Below are positions 9,289-18,811 of a DNA stretch of 26,687 nucleotides, in pieces. This stretch comes from Chara braunii (taxonomy: Eukaryota > Streptophyta > Charophyceae > Charales > Characeae). Position 1 is the first letter of the stretch; each line of letters starts with the position of its first letter. Below the pieces are notes generated by a model. That model made no database searches and had not been told where the DNA came from. It worked only from the letters and a program-made list of their open reading frames with translations. The translations under genes and the position numbers were made by a program. Location of the stretch: contig BFEA01000336.1 of assembly GCA_003427395.1 (NCBI GenBank), positions 622,427-649,113 of the forward strand, given 5' to 3'.

Positions 9289-10112
9289 GAGGGAGAATAG
9301 ACTTAGAGTGGAGAAAGAAGACAATGCCCACTTCTGCTTCGGGCTCCCTCCTCGATCGCCACCTCAATAATCAATAGTCTGAACGCGAATTTGAAGTTCT
9401 ATCACAATGAACCACGTGGCATATCAATTTGTCCTCATCATCGAACTGGAGCAATGTCGACATCAAGAAACCAGGTATGTATCTTCAGTCGCCCCATAGT
9501 TATGATCTTCACCCGAGTGACGATGAATCAGAACAGCAATACCAGTCGCGTAACATCGCCACGTCAGCAACAGTATACGTGGCAGCGGCCACGTCAGCGG
9601 CGGTGCGTGGCAGCTGCCACGTCACCATGCCCAGAAGACAATTGCAAGTCAGCCACCATGCCGAGCCAACAGCGCGTCGCCGCATTCGTCCAAATTCCAA
9701 CGTAGAGCAGCGTCCAGCCAGCGTCGCAGCGTTGCGCTAGCGTTGTAGTCAACGCGTGAAGTCAGCATTGACACAAGACAGAACGTTTTCCAAGCCAGGA
9801 GGTCCAGGCTTATGTAGCGTTGATGCGAGGTGTGGACCCTGGTTGCTGCTTCCCTCGGCCGTCGAGATCTCAAGGCAAATGACGACCTAGATAGGCCTGA
9901 AACTGAACTCCGTGGCCTTGATGCTGTCTGGGTACCTGCGCACAACAAGTGAGTGTATCCGACCAAGGGCCTGCGCGTGGTACCTTTGACAGTTGACTTA
10001 GACTGTCGACTTCCCTAGGGCATTGTGTGGTCACACTGCCTGGCACACGCCGAGATTAGCCTCTGTAGTCTGGGCTCCGTTCGAGGCCCAGACTTATGCA
10101 GAACACGGGTCA
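9289..10112 (-). repeat. 3' LTR of element 2, outer end missing
   Basis: Matches 16886-17663 in the same order. The inner boundary is GGGTCA (10112), giving the expected TG start on the minus strand. The outer end stops at GAGGGAGAATAG (9289), although the other LTR continues about 137 bp further, to 16749. About 49 bp at 9333-9381 are absent from the other LTR. The LTR includes several ACGT-core motifs near 9550-9640. Confidence 0.85.
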
Positions 10113-10139
10113 CTGCATTCCTGCCAACCCAATTTGGAG

Positions 10140-10277
10140 TTCCATAGCAAAAATAACTAAGACGTTAACCCACGTTCATGTGCAGATACAATATCCGGAG
10201 CAGTTCAAGGTAATTCTCGTTTACTAAACCATCTGTCCTAAGATGGTGCCTGATATTTGAAACATACCTTGAACTCG
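10140..10277 (-). pseudogene. pol: Chromodomain-like tail remnant of element 2
   Basis: On the minus strand, a frame different from the adjoining integrase frame encodes EFKVCFKYQ, a stop, DRWFSKREL, another stop, and TAPDIVSAHERG. This parallels the EYRVRL...DRWFTREEL...VPQVVAEYERM end of element 1. The tail is therefore present but separated by a frameshift near 10277 and carries internal stops. No other gene is seen between the 3' LTR and the integrase. Confidence 0.7.
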
Positions 10278-10910
10278 TCCACGTCCACGTGTAGAGAAGT
10301 AACCATGTTCTATGATTTTGTCTACTTCGTATCTGCCTTCCACGGATGGCGGAATCATAGATGGTCTGTTTGGGAACTCATTTCCTTCTACATAAGGTAA
10401 CAATTTCGACGCATAAAAGACAGGATACGTTTTGAGGTGAGGGGGAATATCACTACGATAAGACGGCCCCTCTGCATCCCCAATTACTTTGAGAACTTCC
10501 CAGGGTCCAAAATAGACAGGCAAAATTTTCAGAGACACGTCTTCTTCCAACGAAAACTCTTTGGACTTGACCCAGACTAGATCACCTTCTTTGAATGTGC
10601 ATGGTCGACGATGCTTGTTAGCTTGTTCAAATATCTGGTCCTGAACTTTCTTCAATTTTTTCTTTACTTTCTTAATGTCTTCTTGAAACAATACTGCATA
10701 CTCCCGAGTCCCTGGAGGTAATATAAGAAACTGGTCCCGTGTTAACACATCAATGGGACTCTTAGGTTTCCACCCCTTGTGTAGTGCATTAGGCGTGCGC
10801 CCTGTAGCGGTATGAACACTACTGTTGTATGCACTTGCTATCTTGGGTAAGTTGTCGTCCCAATCAATCTGATCGGGTCTTACATACATACGCAAAGGCT
10901 GCTGACACAT
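10224..10910 (-). pseudogene. pol: Integrase C-terminal region of element 2
   Basis: A 228-codon open stretch on the minus strand. It begins with the end of the integrase core (RMYVRPDQIDWDDNLPKIAS, then AYNSSVHTATG) and continues through a Lys-rich helix (KKVKKKLKKVQDQIF), DLVWVKSKEF, YFGPWEVLKVIGDAEG and YPVFYASKLLPY. It closes with VDKIIEHGYFSTRGRGRVQ, the start of the chromodomain-like region, before running out of frame. The order matches the C-terminal part of element 1. A frameshift near 10905 separates it from the catalytic core. Confidence 0.9.
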
Positions 10911-11496
10911 TCATTTGTTCACTTTGTCCATTCGCGGCAGGGTGTCGCCCTGACGACATGGTCAATCGTGTACCGTATGCTTCCATGAGCTTTTGCCATT
11001 GCATGCTTGTGAACCTGGCATCACGATCAGATACAATAGAGATAGGGAAACCATACTCAGCCACCCAATGCATCTGAAACTTTTGTATGACAAGTTATGT
11101 TCGCGCTTCTGCAGATAAGGGAATAAACATGACATATATAGAGAAATGATCCACAATAACCATTACTTGACTATTGTCGTTCTGACATTTGGTGAGGCTC
11201 ATAAAATCGATTGAGATAGACTCACCTGGTTCGCTAGGAATAGGTAATGGTTTTAGAAGACCAAGTGGATTCTCATGTGAATGTTTGTTTCTCTGACACA
11301 CCCGACATGTACGAACATAAGTTAGTACGTCTTCCTTCAATCCCTTCAACTCGAAACGTTTTCTAACCTCAGAGTACGTTTTTTTAAAACCAAAACGTCC
11401 TTCAGTGTCGTGGCATTCCCCAATCAACGGACTTTTAAGTTCTTCTTTGTGAGGAATACACAATCTCTGTTCCGTTTGGTCTAACAAGAAAAGCAA
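10864..11496 (-). pseudogene. pol: Integrase zinc finger and core of element 2
   Basis: Minus-strand frame from 11496 to TAA at 11097-11095, continuing in frame after the stop (11094-10864). The zinc-binding region has the cysteine pair (RTCRVCQRNK), but the second histidine is arginine (HDTEGRFG). Core residues are visible: Asp in SIDFMS, Asp in VSDRDARFTS and Glu in ANGQSEQMN. The catalytic triad is thus kept, unlike element 1. The nonsense codon falls between the first and second catalytic residues. The frame is lost just after EQMN. Confidence 0.88.
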
Positions 11497-11700
11497 ACCA
11501 TCGGTTATTCGATAGTTGGAAAGTAAAGTTGGGTCTTTCGTATAGGTTTCCAGATAGGGTCAGTAGCATATCCTTAACAAATTTTATCTTTTAAATCATT
11601 CCCATCATCCCATCATCCAAATAAGAGACAATAACACCAAAGAAATCACATCGTCTAGACAACGCATCTGCAACCACGTTAGACTTACCTTTGATTGTTT
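11497..11700 (-). pseudogene. pol: End of RNase H and linker to integrase, element 2
   Basis: After the TGA ending the upstream frame, the minus strand in the next frame reads VKTIKGKSNVVADALSR, which supplies the last RNase H catalytic Asp, followed by DFFGVIVSYLDDG and then a stop. This shows that a single-base frameshift at about 11703 cut RNase H from its end. The remaining sequence up to the integrase frame has no other recognisable gene. Confidence 0.75.
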
Positions 11701-12720
11701 TCACTTAAAATCAAAAGTATCAATGAATGCATACCATCGTACTAACTTATCAGAGAGCCTAGGCTGTGTCTTTATCCACTCCAGTGTCGAGTGGTCTGAG
11801 TACACAGTGAAGTGTCTCCCTAACAAGTAGTGATTCCATGTGTCCAGCACACATACTAAGGCATACAGTTCCCTTTCATATGTGGAGTTGGCTACCTTTT
11901 CTGATGGTAATCGTGCAGACATAAACTCAATTGGTTTATAACCATTGTCGTCGTTTTGTTGAAGAACTGCACCAATTCCGTACCGACTTGCATCAGTAGT
12001 GACAATGAAGGAAAGTGACGGATCATCAATTTTCAGAACAGGATAGTGAGTTAAAACGTACTTTATCTTCTTAAAGGAAGACTCACAGTCCTTGTCCCAC
12101 AACCAGATAGTTCTTTTTTTCAACAATCTTCTCATGGGTGCGGAGATCAGTGAGAAGTTCCTAACGAACTTTCTATAGTAACTTGCCAAACCAAGGAAAG
12201 ATCGTAGTTTAGTTACAGACTTAGGTCGTGGCCAATCTCGAATTGCTGATATCTTATTTTCTTCCGGTCCGAGGCCTTCTTCGTTCACTATATGTCCTAA
12301 GTATAAGACTTCGGACTTAGCGAACTCGGACTTCTTTGGGTTTATCTTAAAGTTGCCTTCTCGCAACTTCTCTAACACTAGACGAAGATGTTTCTCGTGA
12401 TCTTCTAACGTTTTACTATACACGAGAATATCATCAAGATAGACAATAACGAACTGATTGAGCCATTGACGAAACAACTCATTCATTGATCGTTGGAACG
12501 TTGCAGGGGCATTTGTCAATCCGAAAGGCATTACCACGAACTCGTAATGGCCATACCTTGTCCAGAATGCAGTCTTATGTTGATCCACAGGTTCCACCTC
12601 GGTCTGATGGTACCCAGACTTTGGATCAATCTTACTGAAATACTTACAACCTTGTAGTTGCGCAAGTAGGTCGTCAATGCGAGGAAGCGGTTCAGCGTTC
12701 TTGACAGTGACGACATTCAA
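11701..12720 (-). pseudogene. pol: Reverse transcriptase and RNase H of element 2
   Basis: The longest open stretch of the element, 339 codons. Reverse transcriptase blocks: VKNAEPLPRIDDLL, KIDPKSGYHQ, FVVMPFGLTNAPATFQ and the catalytic YLDD (+ strand 12430-12441). The connection domain has SFLGLASYYRKFVRNFS. RNase H shows TTDAS, TYERELYAL and YSDHS. The first reverse transcriptase block lies upstream (12721-12780) in another frame, after a TGA at 12780-12778 (minus strand). The reading frame is lost at 11703, just before the last RNase H motif. Confidence 0.92.
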
Positions 12721-12777
12721 CCCTCGATAGTCAATGCAAAGATGCAGTTCACCTTCCTTTTTGGTTCACCTCCCAGT

Positions 12778-13693
12778 TCATGGTGCACCATAGGGAGATG
12801 AGCTACGGCGAATCCATGCCTTGTCAGAAAGGTCTTGTAGTTGTTTCTTTAATTCCTCAAGTTCCTTGGGAGACATTCGATAGATAGGGCCCTTGGGAAT
12901 CTTACTACCCGAAATGATTTCAATGGTGTGCTTAATACCACGTTCCGTGATTCCAGACGGTTCATTTTGCAGACCCTTACACTCAAAAGAACACTTTCAA
13001 TAGTTCGAGGGTAGGAAGAAGAAGACTCACCGGCTGTCTTTACCAACACCATCATAACTTTCTGTTCCAACTTTTTCTTTGAAACCATCGAACGAAAAGT
13101 TGGATAGCTCATACAACAAAAAGACAAACTAGAGTCAGAGTCAGACTTATGATACAACTGCATAGGTTTCATTTTAGATTGTGCATCCTTCAGTTGCACA
13201 ATCTTGCTTTGGAAATCAATATCTGGGTTGGCTTCCTCGTGCCAGTCCATACCCAGAATGAAATCAAAAGGCAAATTCTTCTCAACTAAGAAGGATATCT
13301 CATGCATAATCTTCTTTCCTTCTCTAGTTCTAAACCGACACTTAATACGATCAACATACTGGGAGACAGTGATCGTACTCTTGTCTGCTAACATACACGT
13401 GATTGGTCGAGACAAGTCTTTTACCTTCATTCTGAGATGCAACTTGTGGATTGCTTCTCGGATATATAGGACCTCGTCGATCCGGGGTCCAACAACGCAC
13501 CCACTCGTGTTCGTGCGATTTCTACGTCCGTAAACAACAATTCGCCCTTAGACTTTGCTTTTCGAGCCCATGAGCTACGTAAGGCTAGCAATTCATTACC
13601 TAGCTCATCAAGGGAGTCATCCAAAGAGACAGAACATAAGACAATGTCAGGGCGGTCTGGATGCTTGGCTAAGGAAGAATAATCCTCTGCCAT
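12778..13693 (-). pseudogene. pol: Protease and RT-linker of element 2
   Basis: Two overlapping minus-strand frames. 13693-13427 encodes the segment before and including the protease active site, with the catalytic Asp in ALLDPGSTRSYIS; proline follows the Asp where Ser or Thr is usual. 13442-12849 continues the protease (SFLVEKNLPFDFILGMDWH) and a charged linker. Near 12975 the frame shifts, and the true continuation reads GPIYRMSPKELEELKKQL and AWIRRSSSPYGAP up to a TGA at 12780-12778. The segments form the N-terminal part of Pol. Two frameshifts and one stop prevent a working product. Confidence 0.85.
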
Positions 13694-13778
13694 ATGAGAA
13701 GAAGGGTAACATCATCAAGGCAGTCATCTAGAGAGACAGAACATAAGACAATGCCAGGGTGGTCTGGATGATGGGCTC
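13608..13778 (-). repeat. 108-bp-spaced duplication in the Gag-Pol linker of element 2
   Basis: The segment AGAGACAGAACATAAG with flanks occurs at 13625-13640 and again at 13733-13748. Similarity spans about 60 bp, including CAATG.CAGGG.GGTCTGGATG. The downstream copy on the minus strand is the one in frame with the protease. The copies differ at several bases, so the duplication is not recent. Confidence 0.75.
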
Positions 13779-14241
13779 ATCATATGTCTTTCCTCCTCCT
13801 CCTCCAAACTTAACCACGACTGCATAAGAGTTTTTTACCATCATATGTCTTTCCACCTCCTCCAAACATAACTACGACTGCATAAGAGTTTTTTACCATC
13901 ATATGTCTTTCCTCCTCTTCCAAACTTAACTACGGCTACCCTTATTGCATAAGATGAATTCTCTTGCGACAAAAATGTCAGGACCACACCCTTGTTGTCT
14001 TCGATGATGACACAGTGGAAATGACTTGTGTAGTCAAAAACTCTTATGCAGCCGTAGTTAAGTTTGGAGGAGGAGGAAAGACATATGATGGTAAAGATGA
14101 ATTCTTTTGCGACAAAAACGTCAGGACCACACCCTTGTTCCTCCTCCTCTCTTGCGACGTAAACGTCAGGACCATCATATGTCTTTCCTCCTCCTCCAAA
14201 CTTAACTACGGCTGCATAAGAGTTTTTGACTTGACAAGTCG
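13778..14241. repeat. Five copies of a ~58-bp gag unit, one inverted, with a perfect 59-bp palindrome
   Basis: The unit, which on the minus strand encodes KNSYAAVVKFGGGGKTYDG, occurs at about 13778-13838, 13839-13896, 13897-13953 and 14172-14230 in minus orientation, and at 14033-14091 in plus orientation. The last two are exact reverse complements over 59 bases, with an 80-base spacer. Similarity extends about ten further bases outwards. A second short unit, TTGCGAC..AAA.GTCAGGACCA, recurs at about 13965, 14106 and 14152. Confidence 0.9.
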
Positions 14242-14437
14242 TTTGCTCTCTTTGTAAAGCGAGGTCTCGAAATTGCCTATAGTTATACTTACCTGACTTC
14301 GCTTCGGCAACCAAGTGTCCCCGGATGGGCTCAGGCAACGCGCGGGAGTAGATGTACAACACTTGGCTATCTTGCAGGTTCAATCCTAAAACCTGCAACA
14401 ATCGGTCGACTTCGCGGGACAAAGCCTCGACCACCAA
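13841..14437 (-). pseudogene. gag: Gag distal part of element 2, rearranged
   Basis: The minus-strand frame opens with EALSREVDRLLQVLGLN, then YIYSRALPEPIRGHLVAEAKSG and YNYRQFRDLALQREQ, which look like the distal helices of a gypsy Gag (compare LPENLRNLL in element 1). After about residue 75 it enters the repeated units at 13778-14241 and no longer resembles Gag. No zinc knuckle is visible where one is expected, so it was probably displaced or lost in the rearrangement. A frameshift near 14435 separates it from the more proximal Gag. Confidence 0.75.
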
Positions 14438-15148
14438 TCGTCGTTAACTGGTTAAATGCCTTGTCGGTCGTTGTCTTGTCAAGAAAACGATCCTCGATCT
14501 TGGCTAAGAACTGTTTCAGTGTCAAGGTTTTTGCTCACTCGCCGATGTCTTCAAACCCCGCGGCGTTGGCCTCAACCAACACCCATATTTGGCCTCACCT
14601 CCCATACAAGAGGTGGTGAACACAACTTGGGACTCCGGTTCGACTGGAGCGGTGCTTACATATGTTTGGATTTCGGCAATCCAAAGCAACAGACTCTCAT
14701 CTTTCTTATTACTAAACGTGAAAGGGAACTTCATTTTCACTTTCTCTTTCTTTTTTTGCTTCTCCGGTTGTGCACTTGCCTTGCGCGTAGTTGTCGAAGA
14801 AGGAGGCTTGGGAGAACAAGACGAATGAGAGGAGTTAGACGAAGAGGACGATGGATTCGATGGTCCATTCCCATTGGTAGTTGTCTTAATTGTTGGACTA
14901 GCAGACTTCATGGCATCTCCCATCAACTTCTTTACTTCTTTCTTATCTTCTTTTCCTTCTTGTTTATCTTTTCCCTTACCCTCTATCTGGTTCTTTCCTT
15001 TCACAATGTTTGCGATGGTTCGTAGTCCTACAGCAATCTCGTCTAATTGTTGTCTGTCAATTTTCTCTTCCAAGAAGGTAAGGTAAGTCATAACATGAGA
15101 CAACATATGAGACATGTCCGCTTGTTCCCCAATTTCTGTTCCAATCAC
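14438..15148 (-). pseudogene. gag: Gag proximal part of element 2
   Basis: The minus strand from 15148 (GTG; first internal ATG a few codons later) to 14522 encodes a helical start (SHVMTYLTFLEEKIDRQQLD), a Lys/Glu/Gly linker, a Ser/Asn/Pro-rich low-complexity stretch, then FPFTFSNKKDESLLLWIAEI, which matches the start of the Gag core in element 1. From about 14590 the continuation is in another frame, including ANAAGFEDIGE, a TGA, and FLAKIEDRFLDKTTTDKAF, down to 14438. The family role is particle assembly. A frameshift and stops break it. Confidence 0.8.
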
Positions 15149-15682
15149 TTATTTGATGTCCTTAACTTTTCGTTCTCTTCTTTGTTCCTGTTCTCTCCTT
15201 CTGGCCAGTTCTTCTTTCTTTCTTTCTTTCTTTCGCGGCCAGCGTTTCTTTCAACTGCTTGATGTTTGCAACTTTGCATCAATCGTAGCCTCGATTACTT
15301 CTAGCTTAGTCCCGTTTTTACAAGCCAATTCCATTAGTTCTTCCAGTTGTTTCAAGGCAAACTGGTCCAATGCCTGATGACACTGGGCAACCAGTTTTCG
15401 AGACTTCGGTCCCGTCTACCACAACCTCCACAGCTATGATAGATTTCTTCAAATGGTCTTCAGCCGTCTGCAAATCAAATTTACACGGATGTGATGTTCA
15501 ACATCCGGTTCGAATAGATGTATTTCAGTCAACAGCTGGTTCCACAAGGCCAACGGTTCTTGTTTCCTATTCTCATCCTGCGTCCAAATCTTAGGCTCAA
15601 ATGGTCCATCGCCCACGGAGAGCGTGAACGGTATAGGAAACAAGAATGTGGTCACGAATCTCGTCATAATAGACTTTTGCAA
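15149..15682 (-). pseudogene. gag: Upstream gag-like region of element 2 (charged coiled coil), broken
   Basis: A TAA at 15151-15149 precedes the GTG of the proximal Gag. In the same frame upstream lies a highly charged segment rich in Lys, Glu and Arg (KKEELARRREQEQRRERK), comparable with the charged coiled-coil stretch in the Gag of element 1. Part of it is encoded by a TTTC/GAAA microsatellite (about 15206-15235). A separate 78-codon frame at 15682-15449 has no recognised domain. I infer that Gag originally began further upstream, but its start cannot be fixed. Confidence 0.5.
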
Positions 15683-16733
15683 ACGTTTCTAGAAGTGAAA
15701 CATTTTCGGAGGACAGAAACAAGAAAATTCGTCGGTCAGGTTGGTCTACCGCAAAATAAATAAAGAGAATAATTTAACGGTCACCCGAACCAAATTCACA
15801 CTATCTGAACAGAAAGATTTAATAACAAGGAACATAATTTTTTTTTAACTAATTCTGATTGTTGTTCTATTTTCAATGTGATGACGTTCTATTCTATTTC
15901 AGGTACCGCGACTCAGGCCAACATGATCATCAACACACACAAGTACACAGACACACAACACATCACAAGACAACAGGTAAGTTTGCTAACAAAATCACAA
16001 CAATGGTTAGCGTTTTTCCCTGTTGCTGCTTCTTCTTCAGTCCTGTGTGATCAGTACCCAATGATGTCTTGCACCACAGCCACGTTAGTCTTCTAGCTGT
16101 GCCACTTCAGTCATCAGAATGCAACTCTACTTAGGCACAACCGTGCCTGCCACGTGTCACCCCACGCATGCCAACTCATCAAGTCAAAGAGTATGCCACG
16201 TCAGCATGTCCAGTCAAATCAAGGCCATCAATGGGGTGCACGTCAGCAATTAAGTCACGTTCCTGCCTGGCACGTGTATCCCCTGGTGTGCCAACACAGC
16301 ACCGCTTGAGTATGCCACGTCAGCAGTATAATCCGGTCAGCATCATCAGTGGGGTACACGTCAGGAGCAATATCAGCGCGTTGTACAATGCCACGTCAGC
16401 CAGGTAATGGAGTGCCACGTTAGACAATGCCATGTCAGCCTGAAGCTACTCACCACAGTAGATGAGTGGTGAGTCAGCATTGCCACGTCAGCACTCCTCC
16501 ACAACCACCGGCCACGTCAACAGTGCATCCCGATCGCAGATGCGATCGATCGGGATCTGGATGGCAGCGCGTTCCTTGCTGGATTTTCCCCTGTCGGGAT
16601 ACCAATGCCACGTCAACACCTGACGTGCACAATTCCAATCTTATCCACGCCAGCTCCTCGGTTGTAGGCGTCAGCACTTCTTCGTCGTCGTTCTGTACAG
16701 GTCGTCGTCGTCAGTCACATCATCGAGAGTACT
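15683..16733 (-). other. 5' leader of element 2 with an ACGT-core motif array
   Basis: No gene is recognised. From about 16085 to 16640 the + strand carries many CACGTCA motifs, most as GCCACGTCAGC, at about 16197, 16239, 16317, 16357, 16391, 16484, 16512 and 16608, plus variants CACGTTA and CATGTCA. Two imperfect copies of a roughly 119-bp unit lie at about 16146-16264 and 16266-16380. On the element's own strand the motif reads TGACGTGGC, an ACGT-core sequence of the kind bound by plant bZIP factors. The segment 15683-16080 is AT-rich and featureless. Confidence 0.7.
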
Positions 16734-16745
16734 GCTCCGATACCA
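16734..16745 (-). other. Primer binding site of element 2, initiator tRNA-Met type
   Basis: On the minus strand TGGTATCGGAGC starts three bases after the LTR end (TTGCA, then ATT). It is identical to the site at 876-887 in element 1 and matches the complement of plant initiator tRNA-Met at 11 of 12 positions. It fixes the inner end of the 5' LTR at 16749. Confidence 0.88.
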
Positions 16746-16748
16746 AAT

Positions 16749-17663
16749 TGCAATGAACCCAGATCGTGAAGACACTTGTCAACAATGCAAGCCTAGATAG
16801 ATATCAACCTGCTGATGATTGTCAATAATCATAATCGTGTCCAGATAGAATGAGATGGGAAATCATACACAGGCGAAGGAAAGAGGAGGGAGAATAGACT
16901 TAGAGTGGAGAAAAAAGATAATGCCCACTAACGTGAATTTGAAGTTCTATCACAATGTGCCACGTGGCATATCAATTTGTCCTCATCAGTGAACTTGAGC
17001 AATGTCGACATCAAGAAACCAGGTACGTATCTACAATCGCCCCACAGTTACGATCTTCTCCCGAGTGATGATGAATTAGAACAGCAATACCAGTCACGTA
17101 ACCTCGCCACGCCAGCAACAGTATACGTGGCAGCGGCCACATCAGCGGCGACGCGTGGCAGCTGCCACGTCAGCATGCCCAGAAGACAATTTCCAGCCAG
17201 CCACCATGCCGAGCCAGCAGCGTGTCGCCGCAGTCGTCCAAATGCCAGCGTAGAGCCAGCGTCGAGCCAACGTCGCAGTGTTGCGCTAGCGTCGTAGTCA
17301 ACACGTGAAGTCAGCATTGATGCAAGACAGAATGTTCTTCAAGCCAGGAGGTCCAGGCTTATGTAGCGTTGATGCGGGGTCTGGACCCCAGTTGCTGCTT
17401 ACCTCGGTCGTCGAGATCTTAAGGCAAATGACGGCCCAGATAGGCCTGAAACCGAACTCCCTGTGGCCTCGATGTTGTCTGAGTACCTTGGCAGAACAAG
17501 TGAGTGTATCCGACCAAGGGCCTGGGCGTGGTACGTTTGACAGTTGACTTAGAGTGTTGGCTTTCCCAGGGCAGTGAGTGGTCACACTGCCTTGCACAGA
17601 CTGAGTTTGGCCTGTGTAGTCTGGGCTCCGTTCGAGGCCTAGACTTCTGCAGAACACGGGTTA
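16749..17663 (-). repeat. 5' LTR of element 2
   Basis: This copy spans 915 bp and is complete. On the minus strand it runs from TAACCCGTGTTCTGC (the first dinucleotide is TA where the 3' LTR has TG) to TTGCA. Positions 16886-17663 match 9289-10112. The 137 bp at 16749-16885 have no counterpart in the other LTR. ACGT-core motifs near 17100-17180 are conserved in position with the other copy. Confidence 0.87.
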
Positions 17664-18690
17664 CTAGTGCGTTGCAACATTGATTGGGCTAGTCATTGAT
17701 ATTCTAGCATTCTCATACGCTATCTTGCACTACGTGATAGAGCTCAGTCTCAGTCAGGTCAGGACTTGTATCTAAGTCTTCCCTGCGCTATAAAGCACCA
17801 TTTTTGTATGTATCAGAATGTGCACTGCTTGTTGAGATTTCACTTGCACTGCATTGTCCATTTAATCCTTTTTATCACATTGCGGATCCTCGGCTATTAT
17901 GTACATCGCCCAACTGGGCATGTAACAGTTCGTATCGAAACACCGCACGTGAACCAGGACAACCTGATCTGACACGTGTGCGGGGACTAGGTAGCTGATT
18001 AGTCTTGATTAATTGATTAGAGCACATTAGTTCGCCTCCAAAATCACGATTTTGACCTCACTTCCGAAAATCACTTTTTTTTGTTTTCTTATTTTCTTGG
18101 ATTTTGTTTTCTCGCTATTTCTATTGTGGAAAATCGTAATAGCGCAACATCCGAAATTTATGTTTTCGTTCTTCTTCTGAACATTCAAAATTTTGTTGTT
18201 AGAAAATCCGAAATATCTTTTTTTGAAATTTTCGATTTCCGTTTGCAAGTTCCTGGTACGAGAAATCCCTCTTGCAGTAACATTTTTCAAATTGCGAATA
18301 CTCTCGTCTGAGTAAGTCCAAATACTGGTTATTTCTTTTCGAAATTTTTCTTATTCGCAGTTCCATGACTTTCACTACTTGATAATCATTGGGAGTTTGA
18401 AAGTTCAAAAAAAAAAATCTCATTGATAATTTTGCACTTCAAGGGAGGTTGGGAACCCTACTCAACTTGCAAAACTCGGGATTTTTTTTTTTGTGCAAAC
18501 TTGCAAAACTCGAGATTTTTATTTTTCTCGAATTTTTTTTTGCAAAGTTCAAGCTTTTCTTTTTTTATTAGTGGCTCCTCATCTGGCCGATTTATCCCCA
18601 CCCACCCCTCCCCACCTATGTTGTTGCCCCCTCCCGCCTTACCTTCTCTAGCTGTTTTCGGATACCCCTTCCAGCGCCATTGGTACGTTG
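17664..18690. other. AT-rich region between elements 2 and 3, no recognised gene
   Basis: No domain-bearing frame is found. A TATA-like CTATAAAGC is at 17788-17796, in sequence that could be a retrotransposon LTR, but no second copy or primer site supports that. From 18030 to 18560 the DNA is strongly A/T-rich with poly-T runs. ACTTGCAAAACTCG recurs at 18465 and 18499. CAAAATC-AC-GATTTTG near 18039 is a small inverted repeat. The 5' LTR of element 3 may have been here but I cannot define it. Confidence 0.5.
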
Positions 18691-18797
18691 CCACATCAGC
18701 AGACCACGTCAGCAGGCCATGTCAACAGGACACGTCAGCAAACCATGTCAGCCGACAACAGTGCCACGTCAGCAGCTAGGAGTACCACGTTAGCAGG
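18691..18797 (+). repeat. Short-period CACGTCAGCA array upstream of element 3 gag
   Basis: About seven units, spaced roughly 13-21 bp apart, follow the pattern CCACGTCAGCAG, with CATGTCA, CACATCA and CACGTTA variants. The same core is arrayed in the leader of element 2 and occurs in its LTRs. Relative to the downstream gag, the motif here has the opposite orientation to that in element 2. It ends about 15 bp before the first codon of the element 3 gag frame. Confidence 0.8.
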
Positions 18798-18811
18798 CCC
18801 CAGCCTCGTCT

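Larger units (their letters stand above)
9289..17663 (-). mobile_element. Element 2: degenerate Ty3/gypsy (chromovirus-like) retrotransposon, reverse orientation
   Basis: Read on the minus strand, this element has a 5' LTR (17663-16749), a tRNA-Met primer binding site (16745-16734), a long leader, broken gag, protease, reverse transcriptase, RNase H, integrase, a chromodomain-like tail and a 3' LTR (10112-9289). Pol resembles that of element 1 and the primer binding site is identical, so the two belong to related families. Every domain is interrupted by frameshifts or stops, and the 3' LTR lacks its outer end. The gag-protease junction has been reworked by local duplication and inversion. Confidence 0.9.

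Noticed and set aside
14456-15025. 189-codon + strand frame opposite gag of element 2
   Set aside because: It is the complement of the minus-strand gag, including its low-complexity segments. No independent support.
18027-18423. Lys/Asn/Phe-rich frames on the minus strand in the AT-rich region
   Set aside because: Composition follows the A/T content, with no domain, and two different frames overlap.
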